A DNA stretch of 64,000 nt. It comes from Domibacillus sp. PGB-M46. Lineage in GTDB: Bacteria; Bacillota; Bacilli; Bacillales; Domibacillaceae. The translations under genes were made by a program, and so were the position numbers. The notes under the pieces are model-generated. The model searched no databases, was not told where the DNA came from, and worked only from the letters and a program-made list of their open reading frames with translations. Location: the NCBI RefSeq assembly GCF_022668875.1, contig NZ_JAKGCR010000005.1, forward strand, positions 248,001 through 312,000, given 5' to 3'. Positions 11,547 to 20,823 of this stretch are shown here, piece by piece. Positions within the stretch are counted from its first letter, which is position 1. Every line of letters begins with the position of its first letter.

Positions 11547-11993
11547 ATGAGTCTTCTCGGACGTCTTAATGATGAGATGAAGCAAGCGATGAAGAACAAA
11601 GAGAAAGAAAAGCTGACAGTCATCCGCATGCTCAAAGCTGCATTGCAAAATGAAAGTATTAAAGCAGGCGGCCGCGACCTGACAGAAGAGGAAGAACTGA
11701 CAGTCCTTTCTCGCGAAGTGAAACAGCGCAAAGACTCCCTCCACGAGTTTGAAAAAGCCGGCCGTGAGGATCTTGTGGCCAAAATTCAGACTGAACTGAC
11801 TTACGTGAACGAATATATGCCCGAACAGCTTTCAGAAGAAGAAGTATCAGCCATTGTGGAAGAAACAATCGCTGAAACAGGCGCTTCTGCAAAATCAGAC
11901 ATGGGGAAAGTGATGGCTGCGCTTATGCCAAAAGTAAAAGGCAAAGCAGATGGATCACTTGTCAACCGTCTTGTTCAGCAAAAGCTTTCTTAA
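11547..11993 (+). CDS. yqeY: GatB/YqeY domain protein
   Basis: A 148-residue all-helical protein of the GatB/YqeY family, related to the C-terminal tRNA-binding tail of GatB. It is conserved next to rpsU in Bacilli; its function is not established, although a role with tRNA is presumed. Typical features are [24 protein letters not shown] at the N-terminus, a central [10 protein letters not shown] and a C-terminal [19 protein letters not shown]. It ends at a strong terminator. Confidence 0.93.
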   Translation: MSLLGRLNDEMKQAMKNKEKEKLTVIRMLKAALQNESIKAGGRDLTEEEELTVLSREVKQRKDSLHEFEKAGREDLVAKIQTELTYVNEYMPEQLSEEEVSAIVEETIAETGASAKSDMGKVMAALMPKVKGKADGSLVNRLVQQKLS

Positions 11994-12028
11994 AAAGCTG
12001 CCGTCCTTAATTGGGCGGCAGCTTTTTT
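11992..12028 (+). terminator. Intrinsic terminator after yqeY
   Basis: AAAAAGCTGCCG pairs with CGGCAGCTTTTTT around a TCCTTAATTGGG loop. Confidence 0.93.
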
Positions 12029-12039
12029 ATTTTATTTTA

Positions 12040-12066
12040 TGAAACTTTTTTCCTGTTTATTCCGTA
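12040..12066 (+). promoter_or_regulatory. Sigma-W type (ECF) promoter of nfeD-floA
   Basis: TGAAAC (12040-12045), a 17-base spacer starting with a T run, and CGTA (12063-12066), matching the sigma-W consensus. The orthologous yqeZ-yqfAB operon of B. subtilis is a known sigma-W target, and the position directly upstream of the first gene supports the call. Confidence 0.82.
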
Positions 12067-12100
12067 TAAATAAGAAACAACCTACAGAAAGGCGGTGAAA

Positions 12101-12814
12101 TTGAGTGACATGAGAAACTGGACAGGGCTGCTTGCAGGTTTTCCAGTTTTAACGGCCTTTAACTGGAGTGACCGGTTTATTGAGTTTGCGACACACCCTA
12201 TTACGGTCATGATTTTGTTATCCGTTATGCTGGCAGGTTTTATTTTGGAATTGTTTACACCAGGCTTCGGACTCCCTGGGATGGCTGCCACCCTTGCATT
12301 AATCATCTTTATAGCAGGCCATATGATGTCAGGTGATGCCGGGATATCAACCGTTCTGCTTATCATTGTTGGTGTTCTTTTTATTCTGGCCGAAGTCATC
12401 TTACCAGGCGGGGTTGTCGGTTTTTTAGGCTTTCTTCTTTTTGCCGCAGGAGTACTTTTTGCCGGTGCAAGCATGCTATGGACGGCCGTTTCCCTATTGA
12501 TCGCCTTTTTAGTAGCAACTGCAGTACTGATTTTGATGGTAAAGGTGTTGGGAAAAGAAATGAAATTTTTAAAAAAGTTTATTTTAAGTGATTCGACGAA
12601 TACTGAACGCGGCTATGTGTCGAATGTGACGCGCACAGACTTAATCGGGAAAACAGGTAAAACGAAAACACCTCTGCGTCCATCAGGGACGGTTGTGATT
12701 GACGGAGAGCGCATTGATGCGGTGGCAGAAGGCGTTTTCATTCCCGCAGGCGTAGAGGTAGCTGTTGTAAAAACAGAAGGTGTCCGGGTTGTTGTTAGAG
12801 AAATGGAGTCCTAA
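12101..12814 (+). CDS. NfeD-family membrane protein, short form without protease domain
   Basis: A 237-residue NfeD-type partner of the flotillin FloA. It has a short N-terminal stretch, then four or five hydrophobic segments (about residues 28-145) with ELFTPGFGLPG and LAEVILPGG, then a soluble OB-fold domain (about 165-237, LIGKTGKTKTPLRPSGTVVIDG). B. subtilis YqeZ is about 437 residues because a ClpP-like serine protease domain precedes the membrane part; that domain is absent here, and the sigma-W type promoter sits directly in front. TTG 12101 follows AAAGGCGGTGA; ATG 12110 is an alternative. Role by family: membrane stress and antimicrobial-peptide resistance. Confidence 0.85.
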   Translation: MSDMRNWTGLLAGFPVLTAFNWSDRFIEFATHPITVMILLSVMLAGFILELFTPGFGLPGMAATLALIIFIAGHMMSGDAGISTVLLIIVGVLFILAEVILPGGVVGFLGFLLFAAGVLFAGASMLWTAVSLLIAFLVATAVLILMVKVLGKEMKFLKKFILSDSTNTERGYVSNVTRTDLIGKTGKTKTPLRPSGTVVIDGERIDAVAEGVFIPAGVEVAVVKTEGVRVVVREMES

Positions 12815-12829
12815 AGGAGGAAGGATTGT

Positions 12830-13825
12830 ATGGTTGTAGGAAATACTGTTCTTTTAATTGCTGTTGTGGTTGGAGTCATTATTTTACTCAGTGTTTTGTT
12901 AACACTTGTGCCGGTCGCGCTTTGGATTTCTGCCCTGGCAGCCGGTGTGAAAATTAGCATCTTTACATTGGTTGGTATGCGGCTGCGCCGGGTTATACCA
13001 AGCCGTGTTGTGAATCCGCTTATTAAAGCATCTAAAGCGGGCCTTGGCTTAACCATTAATCAGCTTGAGAGCCATTATTTGGCCGGGGGCAACGTTGACC
13101 GTGTGGTAAATGCGCTGATTGCCGCTCATCGGGCCAATATCGACCTGACGTTTGAACGGGCAGCTGCGATTGACCTCGCCGGCCGTGATGTACTGGAAGC
13201 CGTTCAAATGAGTGTTAATCCGAAAGTGATTGAAACACCTTTTATTGCTGGGGTTGCTATGAATGGAATCGAAGTAAAAGCAAAAGCGCGTATTACAGTT
13301 CGGGCCAATATTGACCGCCTTGTCGGGGGAGCCGGGGAAGAAACCATTGTAGCCCGTGTGGGTGAAGGAATCGTTTCGACCATTGGTTCAAGCGATCATC
13401 ATAAAAAAGTGCTGGAAAACCCGGATATGATTTCACAGACGGTTTTAAATAAAGGGCTGGATTCCGGCACTGCATTTGAAATTTTGTCTATTGATATCGC
13501 AGATGTGGATATCGGCAAAAATATCGGTGCCGAACTGCAGACAGAACAGGCAGAAGCCGATAAAAATATTGCTCAGGCAAAAGCAGAAGAACGCCGTGCA
13601 ATGGCGGTAGCGAAGGAGCAGGAAATGAAAGCGCGCGTAGAAGAAATGCGGGCAAAAGTTGTAGAAGCAGAGGCAGATGTACCTCGTGCGATGGGAGAAG
13701 CATTGCGTGCCGGTAATATTGGCGTGATGGACTATTTAAATATCCAAAATCTTTCTGCGGATACAGATATGCGTGATGCAATCAGCGGTCTTGGGGAAAA
13801 GAAAAAAGATCATAATCAGGATTAA
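12830..13825 (+). CDS. floA: Flotillin-like protein FloA
   Basis: A 331-residue membrane scaffold protein of functional membrane microdomains, the same length as B. subtilis FloA. It has an N-terminal membrane hairpin (residues about 4-48, very hydrophobic), a PHB/SPFH domain with [20 protein letters not shown], then an Ala/Glu-rich coiled coil ([19 protein letters not shown]) that oligomerises, and ends [14 protein letters not shown]. It lies 15 bases after the NfeD gene and is controlled by the same ECF promoter. Confidence 0.96.
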   Translation: MVVGNTVLLIAVVVGVIILLSVLLTLVPVALWISALAAGVKISIFTLVGMRLRRVIPSRVVNPLIKASKAGLGLTINQLESHYLAGGNVDRVVNALIAAHRANIDLTFERAAAIDLAGRDVLEAVQMSVNPKVIETPFIAGVAMNGIEVKAKARITVRANIDRLVGGAGEETIVARVGEGIVSTIGSSDHHKKVLENPDMISQTVLNKGLDSGTAFEILSIDIADVDIGKNIGAELQTEQAEADKNIAQAKAEERRAMAVAKEQEMKARVEEMRAKVVEAEADVPRAMGEALRAGNIGVMDYLNIQNLSADTDMRDAISGLGEKKKDHNQD

Positions 13826-13850
13826 TCCAATGTAAAAGGGGGTCGTCGCA

Positions 13851-14210
13851 ATAGAAGCACTCATTATTGCCGTTATTGCCGGTTTGATCTCAATGCTTTT
13901 TAATAAAAAAGAAAAGCAGGAAACGCCTAAGTCTCATAAACAAAAAGCTGAACGGAAAGCAAAGGATTTAGCCGGCCGTCTAGAAGATCAACGTGCAAAC
14001 GTGAAGGCAGCAATACCGGGCGAATTAAAACAGCCGAATACGCAGCCGGTACTAAAAGAGGAAAAAAGCGAGTCACGCCCTGCCCGGGTAAACCGAACAA
14101 AAAAACAAGAGCCGATCTCGGTCATTGATACATGGACGGGAGAAGACATGATAAAAGGGATTATCCTGTCTGAAGTTCTTGGTCCGCCAAAGTCGAAGTG
14201 TAAAAAGTGA
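13851..14210 (+). CDS. Small membrane-anchored protein in the floA operon (YqfB position), possible ATA start
   Basis: A protein of up to 119 residues in the place of yqfB. From codon 13851 it reads IEALIIAVIAGLISMLF, a clear N-terminal membrane segment, then a long Lys/Glu-rich linker, and ends WTGEDMIKGIILSEVLGPPK, a tail I associate with several Bacillus proteins of unknown function. No ATG, GTG or TTG precedes this segment in frame; the upstream stop is TAA 13833. AAAAGGGGG (13834-13842) lies eight bases before ATA 13851. The first standard start (TTG 13884) would cut the membrane segment in half and has no ribosome binding site. Function unknown. Confidence 0.65.
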   Translation: MEALIIAVIAGLISMLFNKKEKQETPKSHKQKAERKAKDLAGRLEDQRANVKAAIPGELKQPNTQPVLKEEKSESRPARVNRTKKQEPISVIDTWTGEDMIKGIILSEVLGPPKSKCKK

Positions 14211-14212
14211 TG

Positions 14213-14257
14213 AGTGCCCCTTTTTTTTCATAGATATATGAAAAAGAAAGGGGCGCT
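14213..14257 (+). promoter_or_regulatory. Hairpin enclosing the yqfC ribosome binding site
   Basis: AGTGCCCCTTTTTTTT (14213-14228) pairs with AAAAGAAAGGGGCGCT (14242-14257), extended by CATA/TATG around a short loop. The 3' arm contains the AAAGGGG of yqfC, so the folded form would hide the ribosome binding site. It could also act as a weak terminator after the floA operon. Confidence 0.6.
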
Positions 14258-14261
14258 TTTA

Positions 14262-14528
14262 ATGAAATGGATGGGGAAAATGGCCGGGCTGCCAGAAGAT
14301 GCTATCGGCCGCATTCCAAGAGTAGTGGTCATTGGCATGAATAAAGTAACGGTTTACAATGCCGAAAAGCTTGAGCAATTTACTGACCGGACTGTGCGCA
14401 TCCAGCTGTCGGATGCTGTGCTTGAAATACAGGGGAAATCACTTGAGGTCCTGGAACTCATGCCCTCTGAAGTGGTGATTGAAGGAACAATGACAAGCGT
14501 TTGCTTAAAGGAAAAACGATTTGGCTGA
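14262..14528 (+). CDS. yqfC: Sporulation-associated protein YqfC
   Basis: An 88-residue YabP/YqfC-family protein. The family motif region GLPEDAIGRIPRVVVIGMNKV is followed by short beta strands with VEIQGKSLEVLELMPSEVVIEG-like spacing. Homologues are expressed during sporulation, normally paired with YqfD as here. ATG 14262 has AAAGGGG eight bases upstream; the in-frame ATG 14214 starts inside the hairpin and is rejected. The last 8 bases overlap yqfD. Confidence 0.85.
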   Translation: MKWMGKMAGLPEDAIGRIPRVVVIGMNKVTVYNAEKLEQFTDRTVRIQLSDAVLEIQGKSLEVLELMPSEVVIEGTMTSVCLKEKRFG

Positions 14529-15648
14529 CTTTTTTGTAAAAGGCGCTGTAACCGTGCTGGTCAGAGGAGAAGAGGCCCCTTTATTTCCTGGCAGACTGCA
14601 CCAGCGCGGCGTCACCTTAAAAAACATTCAGTACAGCCGCCAAAATGAAGTTCAATTCACCCTGTGCCTTGAAGACATAAGCAAGCTTCGGCAGGAAGCA
14701 AGACGCTTTTCAGGCACCGTTCGGTTCAAGGAACGGACTGGCCTTCCTTTTTTGAAAAAGCGGGTCATCCGCTATGCGCCATTCCTCATTGCCAGCCTTT
14801 GCTTTTTTCTGGTGATGGTTTTGCTGTCTGCGATGATTATTCGAATCGATATACAGGGGGCGGATGACGAACTGGAAAGAGACGTCCGGGCTTTTTTGAA
14901 AAAAGAAGGAATCCGTGAAGGAGCGATTCGCCTGAACGATGTAGATACCGAAGCGATATCCAGGCGTGCCGTGCAGGATATACCCGGTGTAGTGCGTTTT
15001 TTAATTCAAAAAAAAGGAGTCGTGTATGTAGTGGATGTTTCCTCAGAACATCCGCCTCCGCGCGATACGGCTAAAACACGGCATGTAAAGGCTGTAAAAT
15101 CGGGTGTTATTCAGGATATGTTTATTAAGTACGGTGTGTCGGAAGTGCAGCGCGGTGATTTTGTAGAAGCCGGAGACCGGCTGATTAAGGGAACAAAAAA
15201 AAAGCCAGCTTCCGGGACCGTTACGGCAGAAACATGGTATAAAGCAACCGTTACGCTTGGAGGTGGCGCATTAAAAACGAGAAATGGGGAAAATAGAAAA
15301 CATATCTTCTTTTCAATTGGTGAAAAAGAGTATGCCTTATGGAAGCCTTCGTCTTTGAAAGGGTCTATTCAGAGGGAGGAAAACCGATATTCTTTTTACT
15401 TTTTTTCTTATCAGCTTCCTTTTTCGGTGCGGACTGAAACAGAGTATGCATTAAAGCCGGCTGGAACAGTAGAAACGGAAGCGGAACAAGAAGAAAGAGC
15501 TGTTCAGGCAGCGAAAGCGACATTGATGGCTAAACTTCCTAAAGAAGCAGAAGTGGTAGGCGAAAACGTTTTACAGAAGCGGTCTGAAAGTGGTAAAGTA
15601 AAGGTGATTATACACTTCCAAGTACTTGAAAATATTGCAATTAACTAA
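14521..15648 (+). CDS. yqfD: Sporulation protein YqfD
   Basis: A 375-residue YqfD-family protein. An N-terminal soluble part (about 90 residues) is followed by one membrane segment at about 83-105 (FLIASLCFFLVMVLLSAM) and a large extracytoplasmic domain. It is required for efficient sporulation in the family, but the biochemical role is unknown. It starts at TTG 14521 within the end of yqfC, consistent with coupling. B. subtilis YqfD is slightly longer (398 residues as I recall). Confidence 0.9.
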   Translation: MADFFVKGAVTVLVRGEEAPLFPGRLHQRGVTLKNIQYSRQNEVQFTLCLEDISKLRQEARRFSGTVRFKERTGLPFLKKRVIRYAPFLIASLCFFLVMVLLSAMIIRIDIQGADDELERDVRAFLKKEGIREGAIRLNDVDTEAISRRAVQDIPGVVRFLIQKKGVVYVVDVSSEHPPPRDTAKTRHVKAVKSGVIQDMFIKYGVSEVQRGDFVEAGDRLIKGTKKKPASGTVTAETWYKATVTLGGGALKTRNGENRKHIFFSIGEKEYALWKPSSLKGSIQREENRYSFYFFSYQLPFSVRTETEYALKPAGTVETEAEQEERAVQAAKATLMAKLPKEAEVVGENVLQKRSESGKVKVIIHFQVLENIAIN

Positions 15649-15673
15649 CGTGGCAGCTAAGGAGAATGATTGA

Positions 15674-16663
15674 ATGCAGGAAGAATTGAAGTCAGCAGCC
15701 GTCGCTCTCGGCGACCAAAACGAAGCCGTTCTATTATTCGGCGTTTCTGATCGTCATTTAACGATCATGGAAGAAGAATTCCACGTATCAATGGTAACAC
15801 GGGGAGAAGCGGTTCATTTATCTGGAACCGCGGAAAACGTTGAAAAAGCACGGGTAGTGGTGGAGCAGCTGCTTGCTGTCATTCGCAAGCAAATCAATAT
15901 AAGTGAACGCGATGTCATTAATGCTGTTCAAATGGCTAAAAATGGCACAATTGAATATTTAGATGAACTGTATGAAGAAGAAATCACAAAGAATGCGAAA
16001 GGAAAGTCTATTCGTATTAAAACGCTGGGCCAGCGGGATTACATTGAAGCCATTCGCGGCAGGGACATTGTTTTTGGCATCGGGCCTGCTGGAACCGGTA
16101 AAACATACCTTGCTGTTGTAATGGCTGTGCGTGCATTGAAAAACGGCCAGGTGAAACGAATTATTTTAACACGCCCGGCCGTTGAGGCAGGCGAGAGCCT
16201 TGGCTTTCTGCCAGGAGACTTAAAGGAAAAAGTCGATCCGTACCTGCGTCCATTATATGATGCGCTTCATGATGTTCTTGGTGCAGAACATACCGAGCGT
16301 ATGATTGAACGGGGGACAATAGAAGTGGCGCCGCTTGCTTATATGCGGGGCCGTACGCTTGATGATGCTTTTGTTATTTTAGATGAAGCGCAAAATACAA
16401 CGAATGCACAAATGAAGATGTTTTTAACGCGTCTCGGTTTCGGCTCTAAAATGGTCATCACAGGTGACCGCACACAAATTGACCTGCCAAAAGGCGCTGC
16501 TTCAGGTCTTGTGTCAGCAGAACAGGTACTTGGAAACACTTCTGGCATTTCGTTTATTCATTTAACAGGGACGGATGTTGTGCGCCATCCACTCGTGGCA
16601 AAAGTCATTACAGCATATGAAAAAGCGGAAAAAGGAGATGGCCAGCATGGCACTCGTCGTTGA
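15674..16663 (+). CDS. phoH: PhoH-like ATPase
   Basis: A 329-residue PhoH-family protein. An N-terminal KH-like region (residues about 20-90) precedes the P-loop ATPase with Walker [14 protein letters not shown] and Walker [12 protein letters not shown]. The family is linked to RNA metabolism, and its constant neighbour is the rRNA-maturation enzyme YbeY, whose start lies inside the end of this gene. The AAGGAGAATGATTG region supplies the ribosome binding site. Confidence 0.94.
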   Translation: MQEELKSAAVALGDQNEAVLLFGVSDRHLTIMEEEFHVSMVTRGEAVHLSGTAENVEKARVVVEQLLAVIRKQINISERDVINAVQMAKNGTIEYLDELYEEEITKNAKGKSIRIKTLGQRDYIEAIRGRDIVFGIGPAGTGKTYLAVVMAVRALKNGQVKRIILTRPAVEAGESLGFLPGDLKEKVDPYLRPLYDALHDVLGAEHTERMIERGTIEVAPLAYMRGRTLDDAFVILDEAQNTTNAQMKMFLTRLGFGSKMVITGDRTQIDLPKGAASGLVSAEQVLGNTSGISFIHLTGTDVVRHPLVAKVITAYEKAEKGDGQHGTRR

Positions 16664-17117
16664 TTTTTTGGACGAAACGAACAAGCTTGAAGAAGGAGTA
16701 GAAAAGCTTGCTGAAGAACTGCTTCAGCTGGCAGCTGAGAAGGAAGCTGTGCCAGACGGCAGTGAAGTTTCTATCACGTTTGTAACCAACGAGCGGATTC
16801 AGGAAATTAACCGCGACTATCGGGACAAGGACACCCCGACTGACGTGATTTCATTTGCTCTTGAAGAAATGGGCGAAGATGAAGTGACCATTACTGGAAC
16901 AGATATGCCCCGTATATTAGGCGATATCATTATTTCCATTGACCGGGCGAAGGAGCAGGCGGAAGAATACGGCCACTCCTTTGAACGGGAGCTTGGCTTT
17001 TTAACGGTCCACGGTTTTTTGCATCTTCTTGGGTATGACCACATGAATGAACAAGACGAAAAAGAGATGATCAGCCGCCAAAAAGATATTTTGGATGCGT
17101 ATGGACTTGAAAGATAA
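16647..17117 (+). CDS. ybeY: Endoribonuclease YbeY
   Basis: A 156-residue metal-dependent endoribonuclease needed for 16S rRNA 3'-end maturation and late 70S quality control. The zinc motif [11 protein letters not shown] (H-x3-H-x5-H) is intact, as are [17 protein letters not shown] and [12 protein letters not shown] 16647 is chosen because AAAGGAGA is nine bases upstream and it gives the family N-terminus [10 protein letters not shown]. It overlaps phoH by 17 bases and dgkA by 17. Confidence 0.96.
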   Translation: MALVVDFLDETNKLEEGVEKLAEELLQLAAEKEAVPDGSEVSITFVTNERIQEINRDYRDKDTPTDVISFALEEMGEDEVTITGTDMPRILGDIIISIDRAKEQAEEYGHSFERELGFLTVHGFLHLLGYDHMNEQDEKEMISRQKDILDAYGLER

Positions 17118-17472
17118 ACGGTCTTTTCACATAAAAAGACTTTTTTCTTCGTTCCGCTTCGCTGGAAATGGGCTGAAGCTCGCTTTATCTGAACCGAATA
17201 TGCGCGTGCATATTGCTGCAGGTATATTGATATCTGCAGCCGGTTTTATTTTTGAGCTTACCCGAACGGAATGGTGTGTACTGCTTTTAACGATAGCAGG
17301 TGTTATGTCATTTGAAATGGTGAATACAGCTATTGAAAAAACAGTGGATCTTGTCACGGAAGAATACAGGCCGCTCGCAAAAATGGCGAAAGACCTGGCA
17401 GCGGGAGCCGTTCTGCTTTTTGCCATCGCAGCGATGATCATTGGCTGCCTTTTATTTATTCCGAAACTTTAA
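17101..17472 (+). CDS. dgkA: Diacylglycerol/undecaprenol kinase DgkA
   Basis: A 123-residue integral membrane lipid kinase. In Gram-positive bacteria this family phosphorylates undecaprenol, feeding the carrier lipid for cell-wall synthesis. Three hydrophobic segments are visible, and the active-site motif [12 protein letters not shown] is intact, followed by [16 protein letters not shown] 17101 gives the usual N-terminus (MDLKDKR); ATG 17095 is also in frame. There is little ribosome binding site, so it is probably coupled to ybeY, which it overlaps. Confidence 0.92.
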   Translation: MDLKDKRSFHIKRLFSSFRFAGNGLKLALSEPNMRVHIAAGILISAAGFIFELTRTEWCVLLLTIAGVMSFEMVNTAIEKTVDLVTEEYRPLAKMAKDLAAGAVLLFAIAAMIIGCLLFIPKL

Positions 17473-17480
17473 TGAGGTGA

Positions 17481-18786
<1,306 letters not shown>

Positions 18787-18809
18787 GGGCTTGAGAAGGA
18801 GTGGGCAGC

Positions 18810-19583
18810 ATGCTTGAAAAGTGGGAAGGCATCGTGCTCCGGACCAATGATTATGGAGAAACGAATAAAATTGTCACCATGCTGACACGTGAAAAAGGAA
18901 AAAGAGGGGCAGTGGCGCGGGGAGCCAAAAAAACAAACAGCCGGCTTTCTGGTGTTACCCAGCCGTTTACACATGGATATTTTCTTGTGCAGGGCGGCCG
19001 CGGGCTTGGCACCATGCAGCAGGGAGAAACGCTTGATTCCATGCGCCATATTCGGGAAGACCTGGTAAAAACAGCTTATGCGGCCTACATTGTTGAGATG
19101 ACCGACCGAACAACCGAGGATGGTGAAGGGGGCGCACCGCTGTTTGAGCTCGTTCGTAAAAGTCTGGTGTACATCAACGAAGGGATGGACCCGGCTATTG
19201 TGACCAATATTTTCGAAATGAAAATGCTGGCACATGTCGGACTCCGGCCTGGGCTTTCTTCCTGTGCCGTATGCGGTGAAACAGAAGGGCGTTTTGGCTT
19301 TTCTATTCGGGAAAACGGCTTAATCTGCCACCGCTGTTTTGACAAAGATCCTTACTATCTTCCGCTTTCCCCAGCCGCGATCCGTCTGCTGAGGCTTTTT
19401 TACTTTTTCGACTTGGACCGCCTTGGCTCCATTGATGTGAAGGAATCAACGAAAAAAGAGCTGCGGTCGGCTATTTCCATGTATTATGACGAGTATGCCG
19501 GCTTGTTTTTAAAATCGCGCCGGTTCTTGGAACAAATGGAACGGTTTGAAAGTGTCTTTAAAAAAGATGAGGCGGATGATTGA
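18810..19583 (+). CDS. recO: DNA repair protein RecO
   Basis: A 257-residue RecF-pathway mediator that helps load RecA onto SSB-coated DNA. An N-terminal OB fold (LEKWEGIVLRTNDYGETNKIV) is followed by a helical domain and a four-cysteine zinc knuckle (CAVC and CHRC). ATG 18810 is preferred to GTG 18801 because GAAGGAG lies about ten bases upstream. Its stop overlaps a TTGACA that may belong to the glyQS leader promoter. Confidence 0.95.
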   Translation: MLEKWEGIVLRTNDYGETNKIVTMLTREKGKRGAVARGAKKTNSRLSGVTQPFTHGYFLVQGGRGLGTMQQGETLDSMRHIREDLVKTAYAAYIVEMTDRTTEDGEGGAPLFELVRKSLVYINEGMDPAIVTNIFEMKMLAHVGLRPGLSSCAVCGETEGRFGFSIRENGLICHRCFDKDPYYLPLSPAAIRLLRLFYFFDLDRLGSIDVKESTKKELRSAISMYYDEYAGLFLKSRRFLEQMERFESVFKKDEADD

Positions 19584-19610
19584 CAAAAAGATCGTTATGC
19601 ATTACCGTTT

Positions 19611-19833
19611 AATAGACAAAAGCAAATAATCAAGTGCAGTGAAGGAAACAAGTAAGCGTGATTTTTCTTTTCAAGCGAGCCTGGGGCGGTGTGAGCCAGG
19701 TAAAGAAACAGGCTGAAGGGGCACTCTGGAGCACATTTTAAAGAAAGCGGCCATTTGGCAAATAGGGTGGAACCGCGGGCAAAAGCCCGTCCCTATGTAC
19801 ACAATTTTGTGCTACATAGGGACGGGCTTTTTG
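19611..19833 (+). promoter_or_regulatory. Glycyl T-box riboswitch upstream of glyQS
   Basis: The conserved T-box sequence AGGGTGGAACCGCG lies at 19764-19777. Upstream, the stem I apical region (GCGAGCCTGGGGCGG around 19676-19690) and a GAAGGGGCACTCTGGAG segment are present. In that segment GGC at 19720-19722, followed by A, fits a glycine specifier. Downstream, an AGCCCGTCCCTATGTA / TACATAGGGACGGGCT terminator can be replaced by the antiterminator when uncharged tRNA-Gly binds. The 5' boundary is approximate. Confidence 0.93.
19784..19833 (+). terminator. T-box regulated terminator
   Basis: A 16-base-pair stem (19784-19799 with 19813-19828) and TTTTT. This is the OFF state of the glyQS leader. 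Confidence 0.95.
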
Positions 19834-19932
19834 CTGTTAAAATAACTTTTTTTCTTTAAATGATTTTCCAGCTTTCGATACGATCAGGTCGAGAGACGTC
19901 CTGCGCTTTATTAATAAAAAGGAGGAAGTAAA

Positions 19933-20823
19933 GTGAATATTCAAGAGATGATTTTAACGCTCCAGAAGCATTGGTCAGATCAAGGCTGCATTTTAATGCA
20001 GGCGTACGATGTGGAAAAAGGAGCAGGTACGATGAGCCCTTATACATTTTTGCGGGCTATTGGGCCGGAGCCGTGGAATGTAGCTTATGTAGAGCCGTCC
20101 CGACGTCCGGCAGATGGGCGTTATGGAGACAACCCAAACCGTTTGTATCAGCACCATCAATTTCAAGTTATTATGAAGCCGTCTCCAGACAATATTCAGG
20201 AATTATATTTGGATTCATTAAAAGCGCTTGGTATTGATCCGCTTGAACATGATATCCGTTTTGTAGAAGATAATTGGGAAAACCCGTCGCTTGGCTGCGC
20301 GGGCCTTGGCTGGGAAGTATGGCTTGATGGGATGGAAATCACTCAATTTACGTATTTCCAGCAGGTTGGGGGGCTTGAGTGCAAGCCGGTATCCGTTGAA
20401 ATTACGTATGGTATCGAACGTCTGGCTTCTTATATTCAAGACAAAGAAAATGTTTTTGAACTGGAATGGACAAACGGATTTACCGTGCATGACATTTTTT
20501 ATCAGCCGGAATTTGAGCATTCAAAATATACATTTGAAACGTCTGATCCAGATATGCTGTTTAACTTGTTCAGCGTATACGAAAAAGAAGCAAAACGCCA
20601 AATGGACGAGGGGCTTGTTCATCCGGCATACGATTATGTGTTGAAATGTTCGCACGTTTTTAACGTACTTGATGCCCGAGGAGCCATTTCGGTTACGGAA
20701 CGGACAGCTTACATTGGACGGATGCGGAATCTTGCCCGTCAGGTAGCAAAAACATTTTATGAAGAGCGGGAAAAATTAGGCTTCCCGATTTTAAACCGGA
20801 AAGGGGACGCGGCTCATGAGTAA
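19933..20823 (+). CDS. glyQ: Glycyl-tRNA synthetase alpha subunit
   Basis: A 296-residue alpha subunit of the bacterial (alpha-beta)2 glycyl-tRNA synthetase, which holds the aminoacylation active site. It has the class II motifs, for example [14 protein letters not shown]-like [21 protein letters not shown] and [21 protein letters not shown]. The start is GTG 19933 after AAAAAGGAGGAAGTAAA. It overlaps glyS by 8 bases. Expression is expected to rise when glycine is scarce, through the T-box leader. Confidence 0.98.
   Translation: MNIQEMILTLQKHWSDQGCILMQAYDVEKGAGTMSPYTFLRAIGPEPWNVAYVEPSRRPADGRYGDNPNRLYQHHQFQVIMKPSPDNIQELYLDSLKALGIDPLEHDIRFVEDNWENPSLGCAGLGWEVWLDGMEITQFTYFQQVGGLECKPVSVEITYGIERLASYIQDKENVFELEWTNGFTVHDIFYQPEFEHSKYTFETSDPDMLFNLFSVYEKEAKRQMDEGLVHPAYDYVLKCSHVFNVLDARGAISVTERTAYIGRMRNLARQVAKTFYEEREKLGFPILNRKGDAAHE

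Noticed and set aside
19580-19608. TTGACA overlapping the recO stop as the glyQS promoter
   Set aside because: The -35 is perfect but no convincing -10 lies 16-18 bases downstream, so it is not listed as a promoter.
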